Positions 9,143-17,694 of a stretch of 64,000 nucleotides of DNA are shown here, piece after piece. The translations under genes were made by a program, and so were the position numbers. Positions within the stretch are counted from its first letter, which is position 1. Every line of letters starts with the position of its first letter. Origin of the DNA: Betaproteobacteria bacterium. Its GTDB lineage: Bacteria; Pseudomonadota; Gammaproteobacteria; Burkholderiales; Casimicrobiaceae. Below the pieces are notes generated by a model. That model was given only the letters and a program-made list of their open reading frames with translations, searched no databases and was not told the DNA's origin. The stretch is from NCBI GenBank assembly GCA_016192065.1, contig JACPUX010000051.1, positions 1 to 64,000 on the forward strand, given 5' to 3'.

Positions 9143-11293
9143 TCATGTGGCTTCGCTCTTGGTTGCCGCTTCGATCGCGCCAGAGGCCCCGGCCGCCTCG
9201 ATTTCGGTCTTCACGCGCTGGATCTGCGCTTCGCGCCGCTTGCGCCGATCGATCAAGGGCAAGCAGACCTTGTCGTTGTAATAGATCACTTGGCAGTCCA
9301 GGCAGTAATGACACTCGTTGGCGTTGATTTCGCCGGTCGCGCGAATGGCGCGCACGGAGCAGCGATTGGCGCAAACCTGGCATGGCTTGCCGCATTCCTT
9401 GCGCCGTCTGAGCCACCATTCGAAGAGACGAAAGCGCCCCGGAATCGCCAAGGCCGCGCCCAGGGGGCACAGATACTTGCAGTAGAACTTGCGATTCACC
9501 GCTGCCAATCCCAGCAGGATCAGCGCATAAAGCACGTACTGCCACTCGCGCTGAAAGCGCATGGTGATCACGGTCTTGAAGGGCTCGACTTCGGCGTACC
9601 AGGCGGCCTGCGAGATCGATTGCAGCGAAAGTCCGAAAAGCAGGATGAGAATGATGTACTTGAGCGCGACCAGACGCTCGTGCACGGCATCGCTGAATTC
9701 CCACTCGGGCAAATGGAGCTTGCGCGCCCCGGCAAGAATCAGCTCCTGCAAGGCGCCGAAGGGACAGAGCCAGCCGCAGTACACCCCACGCCCCCAAAGC
9801 AGCAAGGTGACCGCGACAAATCCCCAAAGAACGAAGAGCAGCGGGTCAATCAGGAAATGTTCCCAGTTGAAGCCGCTCATCACCGAGCCCACGAAGGTCA
9901 GGACGTTGACCACCGACAACTGCGCCAATCCCCACCATCCGATAAAAAAGAGGGTATAGACATGAAAACCATAGCGCACATAGGTGAGCAGCGTCGCCCT
10001 CCGGGCAAGCCAATCCTGAAATACCAGGATCACCGACAAGGCCGCCAGGCCGATCGCCAGGATCACGATTTCGAAAGCCCGGTTCTGCCAAATCGCCACC
10101 CAGGCGGGTTCCTCCTTGGGCGGCGCCCAGGTACCGGGGCGTTCGGGCAGGGGGCCGATCACCCGGGGCGGCACTTCCGGCGACCGTGGTACAACCGCAT
10201 GAACCATCCGCGGCGCCGCGGGCGGCTTGGCAGGCGCGGTCGAGAATGGAGTCGATCGCGGCGGCGGACTTTGGGCTGTGTGCCCAATGACCGCCGGCGA
10301 GCGCTGTGGCACGGGGGGCGGCGCCGCGGCACCGGGGGCAGCCGATGGCTCGGCGCGGGCAGTCGCACTCGTCGGAGTGCTCACCACGGCCGGCGCCGCC
10401 GGCATGGTGGTTGCGGTCACCGCGCGGTTGGTCCGCGCCGTGGCGGTCGTTCCTGCGGTGCTCGCTGCGGCCGGGCTGGGTGGTCCGAAGCTCTCCGGGC
10501 CGGCGGTCGCTGCGCCCATGCTCGGGGCGGGTAGGGTCGCCGCACCGCTGCTCGCCAGCGCGGTGTTCGATGCCGTTGGATCCGCTGCGCCGATGCCCGC
10601 TGCGGGTGCTGTCGCCGCGGGCGTGGTCGCGGGCGGAATTGCCGCCGGCGCAGCCGCCAGCGGAGTCGCGTTGGGCGGGGTAGCTGGCGGGGAACTTGCT
10701 GCGGCGGGTGTGGTGGTGGCAGGCGCCCGCGCCACGCCGGTCGCCTCGGCACGCGCAGCGCCCGCACCCAATCCGGGAGCGCGGATGCCGCGGGATTCCG
10801 CCACTGCTTTGGCGGCACGCATCACCGTGGCATTTTGCACCATGACCGTAATGGTCGCGCCGGAAATGCCATCGATCGCCAAATGACCTTCGCGCTTGGC
10901 GCCGATCACCACGCGGTCGAATGCCGATTTGCCGACGTATTGATCGGTGTACCGATGGAGGCGATCTTGGGTGATGCCGACGGCGAGGATCGGTTCGTCG
11001 TGGTTGACGATGGCCAGGCCGACGATGCGTCCCTGCAAATCCAGTCCGACCATGGTGTTGATCGGCTTACCCGAATAGGCAGGTATGCGAATGACGTCTT
11101 CGGTCAGAAACAGGTAGCCGATGATCTTGCCGGCTTGGTACACCCCCACCGACTGCGGTACACCCTCGAAGCCGCCAAACCCTTCGGCCTCGGGAAAGAT
11201 GGCGCGGGCTTGGGGATACACGTAAGGCAGATCGGCCGCGAGTGCCACCCCCACGCACCAGAACACCAGCAAGAACCGGATTACCTGCCGCAT
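9143..11293 (-). CDS. nirI: NirI/NosR-type FMN and iron-sulfur membrane protein with a long Ala/Pro/Thr linker
   Basis: A 716-residue inner-membrane protein of the NosR/NirI family, needed for expression or electron supply of nitrite or N2O reductase. After the signal peptide comes a periplasmic FMN-binding domain with the covalent flavin motif DGISGATIT (about residues 141-149). Transmembrane helices follow from about 405 with two CxxxCP motifs (CGWLCP, CKYLCP). The cytoplasmic C-terminus has cysteine sets CGKPCQVCANRC and CHYCLDC. Between flavin domain and membrane part, residues about 173-396 are almost entirely A, P, T, S and G, which is unusual. NirI is favoured over NosR because it sits beside nirS and no nosZ is seen. 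Confidence 0.88.
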   Translation of the reverse strand: MRQVIRFLLVFWCVGVALAADLPYVYPQARAIFPEAEGFGGFEGVPQSVGVYQAGKIIGYLFLTEDVIRIPAYSGKPINTMVGLDLQGRIVGLAIVNHDEPILAVGITQDRLHRYTDQYVGKSAFDRVVIGAKREGHLAIDGISGATITVMVQNATVMRAAKAVAESRGIRAPGLGAGAARAEATGVARAPATTTPAAASSPPATPPNATPLAAAPAAIPPATTPAATAPAAGIGAADPTASNTALASSGAATLPAPSMGAATAGPESFGPPSPAAASTAGTTATARTNRAVTATTMPAAPAVVSTPTSATARAEPSAAPGAAAPPPVPQRSPAVIGHTAQSPPPRSTPFSTAPAKPPAAPRMVHAVVPRSPEVPPRVIGPLPERPGTWAPPKEEPAWVAIWQNRAFEIVILAIGLAALSVILVFQDWLARRATLLTYVRYGFHVYTLFFIGWWGLAQLSVVNVLTFVGSVMSGFNWEHFLIDPLLFVLWGFVAVTLLLWGRGVYCGWLCPFGALQELILAGARKLHLPEWEFSDAVHERLVALKYIILILLFGLSLQSISQAAWYAEVEPFKTVITMRFQREWQYVLYALILLGLAAVNRKFYCKYLCPLGAALAIPGRFRLFEWWLRRRKECGKPCQVCANRCSVRAIRATGEINANECHYCLDCQVIYYNDKVCLPLIDRRKRREAQIQRVKTEIEAAGASGAIEAATKSEAT

Positions 11294-11435
11294 CACCGTC
11301 AATCTGGAAGACCTCGCGGCCCAGCGCCGCCCGGCGAGTGTATCGGGATTGCGACAAAATGACAAAGCCGCTGCACTTAACGCGCGATCACAATGTGGTT
11401 TGTATCACTCGGGGCCACGGGCGAACCCCTGGCGG

Positions 11436-11771
11436 TCATTCAATAACGTCGATGCGACCGCGCATTTCCGGATGAGGTCCGCAGGTGTAGCGGTATTCGC
11501 CGGGCGTGTCAAAGGTACGCTGCCAAGTTTCGCCGGGGAAGATGCGCTCTGATTCGAAGCCACCGGCGCCGAGGAAGAGAATTGAGTGGCTCGCCCGCTT
11601 TTCCAGATTGGTCCACTTCACGGTCGTGCCGCTCTTGATCCGTAGTTCCACCGGATCGTACTTGTACTCCCAGATCGTGATTTCGACTGTCTCCGCGGCA
11701 AGCACCGGTCCGCCGAGAACGAGCCCGAGGCCCAAGCCGAGAATCGATTTGATGTATCGCGCCTTCAACAT
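11436..11771 (-). CDS. Cupredoxin (type 1 blue copper protein)
   Basis: A 111-residue exported copper protein of the pseudoazurin/amicyanin/plastocyanin fold. The signal peptide ends near VLAAE. The copper ligands can be read as His62 (ASHS), then Cys97, His100 and Met103 in TCGPHPEM. Such proteins carry electrons between the cytochrome bc1 complex and periplasmic reductases. Its place among the nir genes suggests it donates to NirS. The start at 11771 puts the signal peptide first; an in-frame ATG at 11813 would add 14 polar residues. Confidence 0.85.
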   Translation of the reverse strand: MLKARYIKSILGLGLGLVLGGPVLAAETVEITIWEYKYDPVELRIKSGTTVKWTNLEKRASHSILFLGAGGFESERIFPGETWQRTFDTPGEYRYTCGPHPEMRGRIDVIE

Positions 11772-11903
11772 TCCTGCCCGCACTCGGCTGCTTCCGCTCG
11801 AATCAGGATTCATGGTTCCGGCATCCGTCGGAATCCGGGGAATTCAAAGAACTGGGTGCCGGCCTTGGTCGGTGTGAACGCTTGAATCAGCGCCTCTCGA
11901 AAC

Positions 11904-11927
11904 GGCGGGGGAGCGACGCCCCCCGCC
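11904..11927 (-). terminator. Strong hairpin after the diheme cytochrome gene
   Basis: GGCGGGGG pairs with CCCCCGCC around an 8-base loop, 22 bp past the stop of the 11950-12813 gene. On the minus strand only GTTTCG follows, so the U tract is weak. It could terminate or stabilise mRNA ends. Confidence 0.45.
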
Positions 11928-11949
11928 TGCCGCGGACGGACTCGAGCGG

Positions 11950-12813
11950 CTATTGCTTGGTCGCGGTCAGATCAGCCTTGGCATCCAGCCCCAGGGTATA
12001 GCCGAGCGACACATGATGGTAGCGGCCACTGGTATGGTCATCGTGAATGGCGAAGCCCAGGTTATAGGTCTTGCCCGCGGCCATACTGATATCTCCTTCG
12101 CCGCCCCCGAGCTTGCGGGTGAAGGTGACCACCCACTCGTCGCCCTTTTTCTCGCCTTTGGCTTCGAGCAGCGCCTTGCCGCCTTCCATGACGCGCTTGT
12201 CGGCAACATAGCCGTCGTGCTTGACCCCCTTGCTGGTCCACTGGATCAGATCATAGAACTTGCCGCTCTTGAGATCGCCGCCGGCAACGTATTTGGTCTT
12301 CTTGTCGTCCTTGCCCTCGGGCATGGTACGGGCGTCTTGATGGCAGGTCTCCCAGCATCCCGACAGGTTGGCGCGCTCAATCTTGTTGTCCTCGAGCATT
12401 ACCGCGAGCTTCACGGCGTTGTCCTTGTCCATCTTTTCCGCGCCGCCAGCGGGCTGCTTCCAGGTGAAGCGCAAATAGAGATTGGCACCATCATGCGCCG
12501 CCTGCACTTTGACCGGAATGGCACCGACCTTGCCCTTGATCGGCTTGGGCTCGATTTTCTGCCCGCTTACCATCTTCTTGCCCATGTCGGCGGCTTCCTC
12601 GTCATGACAACTCGCGCAGGTTTCGCCTTTCTTCATGGCCCGCGCCCCGCCGTGCTCGGTACCCTTGGTGATCCACTCGATGGGCGACACGCCGGGATAG
12701 AAGACGGTGATGGTTCTGCCCGGGGCCTTGGCCCAATCGGGCGCGGCCATGGCCGGTGCGACGCTCAGCGCGCACAAGGCGCCAAGGGCAAGGCTCGATT
12801 TGGTGTAGAACAT
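11950..12813 (-). CDS. Periplasmic diheme cytochrome with ethylbenzene-dehydrogenase-gamma-like heme domain
   Basis: A 287-residue secreted protein (signal peptide ending near AMAA). It has one standard heme c site, CASCH, at 66-70 and a second motif, CWETCH, at 153-158, which has three residues between the cysteines. The C-terminal half (about 100-280), ending in YHHVSLGYTLGL, resembles the EB_dh/DOMON-like heme b binding fold found in gamma subunits of ethylbenzene dehydrogenase-type enzymes and in some cytochromes c-552. It lies between the tetraheme NirT-like protein and the cupredoxin, so it probably relays electrons from quinol to NirS. Family placement is from memory of the fold and moderately sure; the role is inferred. 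Confidence 0.7.
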   Translation of the reverse strand: MFYTKSSLALGALCALSVAPAMAAPDWAKAPGRTITVFYPGVSPIEWITKGTEHGGARAMKKGETCASCHDEEAADMGKKMVSGQKIEPKPIKGKVGAIPVKVQAAHDGANLYLRFTWKQPAGGAEKMDKDNAVKLAVMLEDNKIERANLSGCWETCHQDARTMPEGKDDKKTKYVAGGDLKSGKFYDLIQWTSKGVKHDGYVADKRVMEGGKALLEAKGEKKGDEWVVTFTRKLGGGEGDISMAAGKTYNLGFAIHDDHTSGRYHHVSLGYTLGLDAKADLTATKQ

Positions 12814-12870
12814 GGTCAGCTCCTGTACGGATTCATTGTGGAGAAATCGGGCGACGCCACCAGCGCCACG

Positions 12871-13467
12871 CTATTCGTCATCTTCCTTCATGCCTTTGGG
12901 CTTGTGATGGGCGATACCCTTGTGGCAGTCGATGCAGGTCTCGCTATTCTTGAGCGCCAGTTCGTGCGATTTCCTGGCGCGCGGTTTTTGCTTCTCTGGA
13001 TCCATGCTCACCAAGGTATGGCAGTTGCGACATTCCAAGGAGTTGTTGCCCTTCATGCGCGCCCATTCGCGCTCGGCGAGTTGCAAGCGCTTGGCCTCGA
13101 ACTTCTCCCGGGTGTCGATACTGCCGGTGACCTTGCCGTAAAGCTCGCGCGAAGCCTGAATCTTACGTAGCATTTTCGGCCCCCATTCCTTGGGGACATG
13201 GCAGTCCGAACATACCGCCCGCACGCCGGTGCGGTTGGTGTAGTGAATGGTCTTCTGGTATTCCTGGTAAACGTTGTCGCGCATTTCGTGACAACCAATA
13301 CAAAACGCCTCGGTGTTGGTCGCTTCGATCACAGTGTTGAAGCCACCCCAGAAAATCACCCCGAGGACGAATCCGCCCACCAGCAGGGTCAGCAGCGAAA
13401 ACTTGGCGCTGGGCGTTCTGAGCGTGCGCCACAAACCCGTTCCGGGCTCGGAATTCTGATCAGACAT
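12871..13467 (-). CDS. nirT: NirT/NapC-family tetraheme cytochrome c
   Basis: Membrane-anchored quinol dehydrogenase of the NapC/NirT family, 198 aa. One N-terminal transmembrane anchor (about residues 22-42) precedes four CxxCH sites: CIGCH (56-60), CSDCH (86-90), CRNCH (about 146-150) and CIDCH (about 178-182). It oxidises quinol at the inner membrane and feeds periplasmic reductases. Here the partner is probably NirS, directly or through the diheme cytochrome 57 bp downstream. No periplasmic nitrate reductase genes are in the window, so nirT is preferred over napC. Confidence 0.88.
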   Translation of the reverse strand: MSDQNSEPGTGLWRTLRTPSAKFSLLTLLVGGFVLGVIFWGGFNTVIEATNTEAFCIGCHEMRDNVYQEYQKTIHYTNRTGVRAVCSDCHVPKEWGPKMLRKIQASRELYGKVTGSIDTREKFEAKRLQLAEREWARMKGNNSLECRNCHTLVSMDPEKQKPRARKSHELALKNSETCIDCHKGIAHHKPKGMKEDDE

Positions 13468-13581
13468 TGCGGTTTCCTGTTGCCGTCGGCGGACGCGTGC
13501 CGCCGCCCATCATCTGCACCTCCCGCGCCACCGCAGCGGAGCCGATGCTCCCGTGAGCGGCGGCGCAGGTCGGACCAAGTT

Positions 13582-15288
13582 TCAATAGATATCGTGTTGG
13601 GTGTTGTAGACGTTGAACTTGCCGGTCGGAGTGATCATCTTCGGGTCGGTGATCACCTTCTTGACCTTCATGGTCTTGTCCTCATACACGACAATCGCCG
13701 ACTGATTGGTCTTGCCGCCCCAGAGCGAGATCCAGACCTCGCTGCCGTCCTCGCTGTACTCGGGATGCACGGCACGACGCAGTGCCTTGGTCACGGGCAG
13801 GCCGGAGTCTTTGGCGACATCAATCTTGAGCGGCGGCTTCGACAGATCGGTCATAGTGAAGACATAAACCGATTCCGCGTTTTCGCGCTCAGGGTTCATC
13901 GGCAGGTCGGCCCAGAGGTTCTTCGACTTCGGGTGGGTCTTGACGAACAGATTGCCCGCACCCGGCATCTTTAGCTCTTGCACCACCTTCCAGTTGTTCG
14001 CCTTGTACTTGGCATGCTCTTTCTTGTCCGAGGCCGTCGAAATCAGCGAAACCACCGCGTCACCCAGGTGACCGGTGGCCCAGACCGGACCGAACTGCGG
14101 GTGCACGAAATTCGCCCCCCGGCCAGGGTGGGGAATTTTCTTGGTGTCCACCAGCGCGGCGAGCTTGCCGGTTTTGGTGTCCACCGCGGCCACTTTGTGC
14201 GAGGCATTGGCGGCCACCAGGAAGTACCGCTTCGACGCATCCCAGCCGCCATCATGCAGGAACTTGGCCGACTCAATGGTGGTGGTCTTGAGGTTCTTGA
14301 TGTCGCTATAGTCGACCAGCAGAATCTGACCGGTTTCCTTGATGTTCACCACCCACTCGGGCTTGATGTGCGAAGCGACAATCGAGGCCACGCGCGGCTC
14401 GGGGTGGTACTCGCCATCGACGGTCATGCCCCGGGTCGAGACCACTTTCAGGGGCTTGAGGGTTTCGCCTTCCATGATCGAATACTGGGGCGGCCAGTAG
14501 CCGCCGCCGATCAAGTACTTGTCCTCGAAGCCCTTGAACTTGGAGGTGTCCACCGATCGTGCATCGGCGCCGAGCTTGATGCTGGCCACGGTGGTGGGCT
14601 TTTCGTACCACAGATCGATCAAGGTCACCAAGCCGTCGCGACCGACGGTGTACACGTAGCGACCCGATGCCGACAGGCGCGAGATATGCACGGCATAGCC
14701 GGTCTTGAGAATTTGCCAGATCTGCTTGGTGTCGCCGTCGATCAGCGCGAGCTCACCGGTGTCGCGCAGAGTGACCGCGAAAATGTTCTTGAGGTTGACC
14801 TTGTGCTGCGGCTTCTTGGGTCGCTGATCGACCGGCACCAAGAGCTTCCAGGACGCCTCCATGTCCTTGAGGCTGAACTCGGGCGGGACATCAGGTACCT
14901 GCTGAATGTAGCGGGCCATGATGTCGATTTCTTCCTTGGTCAGGATGTCATCGTAATTCACCATGCCGCCCTCGGTGCCGAGTCCAATGATTTTGTCGAG
15001 GCGCGCGGTGCCGAGTTTGAGCGTACCACCCTCCTGGGTCGATCCATCCGGCAGCTTTTTGGTCCAGTGCGGTTCCAGATTCTTGCCAGTGGCACCCTTT
15101 CTGAGCACGCCATGACAGCCGGCACAGCGCTCGAAATAGACCTTCTTGCCGATTTCCTTCTCCTGCGCCGTCATCGGCGGTGGCGACGCCGCGGCCGCTT
15201 GCTGCGCCTGCGCGATCGGGACGACTCCCGCCAGCGCCAAGGACGCCACCAAGGCGCCTGATGTCCGGGTCACACGAATGCGTTTCAT
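13582..15288 (-). CDS. nirS: NirS2, cytochrome cd1 nitrite reductase
   Basis: Second cytochrome cd1 nitrite reductase, 568 aa, with signal peptide ending near AQAQQ, heme c site CAGCH at 55-59 and the full d1 propeller. The proximal His in GYAVHISR and the catalytic His residues in EYHPEPRVA and FLHDGGWD are present, so it should be active. Compared with NirS1 the stretch before the heme is about 24 residues shorter, and there is an extra segment after it (HWTKKLPDGSTQEGG). This points to old divergence rather than recent duplication. It leads the nirS2-nirT-diheme run and has its own FNR/DNR box at 15377-15390. Confidence 0.95.
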   Translation of the reverse strand: MKRIRVTRTSGALVASLALAGVVPIAQAQQAAAASPPPMTAQEKEIGKKVYFERCAGCHGVLRKGATGKNLEPHWTKKLPDGSTQEGGTLKLGTARLDKIIGLGTEGGMVNYDDILTKEEIDIMARYIQQVPDVPPEFSLKDMEASWKLLVPVDQRPKKPQHKVNLKNIFAVTLRDTGELALIDGDTKQIWQILKTGYAVHISRLSASGRYVYTVGRDGLVTLIDLWYEKPTTVASIKLGADARSVDTSKFKGFEDKYLIGGGYWPPQYSIMEGETLKPLKVVSTRGMTVDGEYHPEPRVASIVASHIKPEWVVNIKETGQILLVDYSDIKNLKTTTIESAKFLHDGGWDASKRYFLVAANASHKVAAVDTKTGKLAALVDTKKIPHPGRGANFVHPQFGPVWATGHLGDAVVSLISTASDKKEHAKYKANNWKVVQELKMPGAGNLFVKTHPKSKNLWADLPMNPERENAESVYVFTMTDLSKPPLKIDVAKDSGLPVTKALRRAVHPEYSEDGSEVWISLWGGKTNQSAIVVYEDKTMKVKKVITDPKMITPTGKFNVYNTQHDIY

Positions 15289-15376
15289 GGCCAACTCCCT
15301 TTTCGAGATAAGACAGTGATGAAAACCAAGAAGGTCTCTCGCGCCGACAGTCTCGTCGAGCGGCTGCCAGTAGGTG

Positions 15377-15390
15377 TTGACGGTGGTCAA
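15377..15390. promoter_or_regulatory. FNR/DNR-type box between nirS2 and dnr
   Basis: TTGAC-GGTG-GTCAA is a perfect 5-4-5 dyad of the FNR/DNR/NNR class. It lies about 95 bp before nirS2 and about 105 bp before the divergent regulator gene, so it could act on either or both. The AAAGGGG following it is shared with the nirS1 box. Confidence 0.85.
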
Positions 15391-15487
15391 AAGGGGCTCG
15401 AAAATGCCGCCCGGTAGAAGGCGGGTGCTACAATCGCCGGCGTCCCCTGGTGCGCACCTCCGGCCCGGGAGAACGTCATGGAGCACC

Positions 15488-16174
15488 ATGCCCGAACCTC
15501 TTTCCCATTTGCAGATCGCGCTGACCAGCCTCCCGCTATGCCGGCAGCTCGACGCCCTCGAGATTCAGGCGCTGCTGCGGGGAACGCGCGAACTAGCCTT
15601 GCGGCGCGGTGAAATCCTGTTTTCCAAAGGCGATCCGAGCACCGGCTTCTTCAGCATCATCCGCGGCCAGATCAAGCTGGCCCTGCCCTCGCAGCAAGGT
15701 GGTGAAAAGGTGCTCGAGATCATGGGACCAGGGCAGAGCTTCGGCGAGGCGGTGATGTTCATGGACGCGCCCTATCCGGTCTTCGCCCAGGCATTGACCG
15801 AAGGGGCTGCCTTGCACATCTCCAAGTCGGTGCTCTTCGCGGCGATGGCGCGCGACCCACGACTCGCGCGCAAGATGCTGGCCGGCATGAGCATGCGTCT
15901 GCACAATCTGATTCAGGATGTCGAGGCCTACACTTTGCAAAGCGCGCGCCAGCGGCTGGTGGCCTATCTTTTGCAGCGAGCAGGCGGCGCGGCGCAAGCG
16001 AGCGCGGAAGTCCAGTTGCCCACCAGCAAAACGGTGATCGCCTCGCGCCTTAATCTCACTCCCGAAACACTTTCGCGCGTACTGCACAGCCTCTCCGAAG
16101 CCGGATTGATCGTGGTGCGGGGGCGTCACATCCGGGTTCCCGATCTCCCCAAACTCGCCGCCGCCGATGCCTAA
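15488..16174 (+). CDS. dnr: Crp/Fnr-family regulator, Dnr/Nnr type
   Basis: A 228-residue cyclic-nucleotide-fold transcription factor. The effector domain (about 15-130) includes GQSFGEAVMF. A dimer helix follows, and then a C-terminal helix-turn-helix with SRLNLTPETLSRVLHSL at about residues 184-200, which matches the DNA-recognition helix of FNR-box readers. The N-terminal cysteine cluster of true FNR is absent, fitting the Dnr/Nnr group that senses nitric oxide through heme. It is divergent from nirS2 with a shared FNR box and overlaps the next gene by 8 bp. Nitric oxide sensing is inferred from family and context. Confidence 0.85.
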   Translation: MPEPLSHLQIALTSLPLCRQLDALEIQALLRGTRELALRRGEILFSKGDPSTGFFSIIRGQIKLALPSQQGGEKVLEIMGPGQSFGEAVMFMDAPYPVFAQALTEGAALHISKSVLFAAMARDPRLARKMLAGMSMRLHNLIQDVEAYTLQSARQRLVAYLLQRAGGAAQASAEVQLPTSKTVIASRLNLTPETLSRVLHSLSEAGLIVVRGRHIRVPDLPKLAAADA

Positions 16175-17273
16175 TTCCCGACACCCCTCGCCGCTCGGTC
16201 CGCGGGGCTACCAGATCGCCCTTTCCGCCACCGCTCTGGCGCTCTTGGTGGGCGGGTGCTTCCTGGTACTGCAGCCCTTTCTGATCGCCACCCTGTGGGC
16301 GATGATTCTGGTCTATACCACTTGGCCCATACGCAACCGCGTACGCGCCTGGGCACGTGGCTCGACGAGCGCCGCCGCGCTCTTGATGACCCTGGCGATT
16401 ACCCTCGTGCTGCTGGCGCCGCTGGTGGTCGCGGTGATCACTATGGCCGACGATATCGTGGTGTTCACCGAGTTGATGCAGGCAAAGCTCAAGGACGGCT
16501 TGCCCGGCGCCCCAGCCTGGCTCGCCGGGCTGCCCTGGATGGGCGAACGCATGGCCGCCTACTGGAACGATCTCGCGCAGGACAGCAGCCACCTCCTGGC
16601 CGAAATCAAGAAGACTCTGCCCGCCCTGAGGGGGTTCCTGGTGGCCAGCGGCGCGACTCTGGGCCATGGCGTGGTGCAGATCAGTTTGTCCATCCTGATC
16701 GCCTTTTTCGTCTATCGCGACGGCGAGCAGGCGGCACGGCGTCTCGACGCCGCCGTGGCGCAACTCGGTGGCGAGAAAGCGCGCCACCTGCTGCAAGTTG
16801 CCGCCAGCACGGTACGCAGCGTGGTCTACGGCATCCTCGGCGCAGCTCTGGGCCAGGGGGTACTCGCCGGTATAGGCTTCTGGCTGGCCGGTGTGCCGGC
16901 CGCCACGCTGCTGGGTGTGGCGACCTTCTTCCTGTCCCCCATTCCCATGGGCCCGGTGATCCTTTGGCTGCCGGCCGCGGGCTGGCTGTTCTTCCAGGGC
17001 CAAACCGGCTGGGCGATCTTTCTGGTACTTTGGGGAGCGCTGGTGGTTTCCAGCGTGGACAATTTCCTCAAACCGATTCTGATGAGTCGCGGCAGTGATC
17101 TGCCGATCTTGTTCGTCTTTCTGGGGGTGCTGGGCGGCGCAGCGGCTTTCGGCTTCATCGGCGTATTCCTCGGCCCGACCTTGCTGGCCGTTGGCCAGCG
17201 GCTGGTTCAGGAATGGATTGCTGCCGGCGAAAAGAGCCTGGCTTCCACCCGGGATTTGCAGGGACCCCTGTAA
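16167..17273 (+). CDS. AI-2E family transporter / UPF0118 membrane protein
   Basis: A 368-residue inner-membrane protein with about seven to eight hydrophobic segments. These include two near the N-terminus (about 17-50), one at 70-90 and a C-terminal group with the conserved block NFLKPILMSRGSDLPILFVF. This is the AI-2 exporter/PerM-like family (PF01594), whose members move diverse substrates or ions; the substrate here cannot be told. It is translationally coupled to dnr by an 8-bp overlap, but no link to denitrification is evident. Confidence 0.8.
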   Translation: MPNSRHPSPLGPRGYQIALSATALALLVGGCFLVLQPFLIATLWAMILVYTTWPIRNRVRAWARGSTSAAALLMTLAITLVLLAPLVVAVITMADDIVVFTELMQAKLKDGLPGAPAWLAGLPWMGERMAAYWNDLAQDSSHLLAEIKKTLPALRGFLVASGATLGHGVVQISLSILIAFFVYRDGEQAARRLDAAVAQLGGEKARHLLQVAASTVRSVVYGILGAALGQGVLAGIGFWLAGVPAATLLGVATFFLSPIPMGPVILWLPAAGWLFFQGQTGWAIFLVLWGALVVSSVDNFLKPILMSRGSDLPILFVFLGVLGGAAAFGFIGVFLGPTLLAVGQRLVQEWIAAGEKSLASTRDLQGPL

Positions 17274-17694
17274 CCGATCGCCGAGGACCTTGCCTGGTGC
17301 GCTCGATCGGGATTCTGTGGTGCGCCATGGTGCAGACGGCGCCCGCAATGCCTTTGAGGTGGCACCTGATACCCTTGCCGGCGGTGCGGTCCGTAATCCG
17401 GAGACCACCGCGCCGGGCGGGCGCTCGGGAGGCGTCGATCCAATCAGGATTTGTCCATGCGCGGGCAGGGGGTGAGGGCGGTTCGCCGGCTGCGCGGCCA
17501 CCCGGGCGAGCGATTTCTACCGTGGCAGCCCACGCGCGATTTCCGAATTGCCGAATCTGCCCATACCAAAGCGCCCCCGGTTCTGCTAAATTGCATCATT
17601 GAGCATGGGGACCGGGCTCGTTGAGATTGCCAAAGCACAATCAGGCCGAAGCCCCGGTCATCGCGAATTCAATCGGCACCAGGGGATCAAGCTC
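17274..17694. other. Intergenic region with a decayed repeat
   Basis: No convincing gene is seen. Bases 17468-17495 (GGGGGTGAGGGCGGTTCG and on) match the unit of the tandem repeat at 46671-46957 with about two differences in 28. The rest probably holds the promoter of the lipoprotein-caspase-OmpA operon; no clear -35/-10 pair could be assigned. Confidence 0.5.

Noticed and set aside
11861-11878. Possible third FNR box upstream of the cupredoxin (TTGGT-CGGT-GTGAA)
   Set aside because: Only about seven of ten core positions fit and the dyad is broken; too weak to list.
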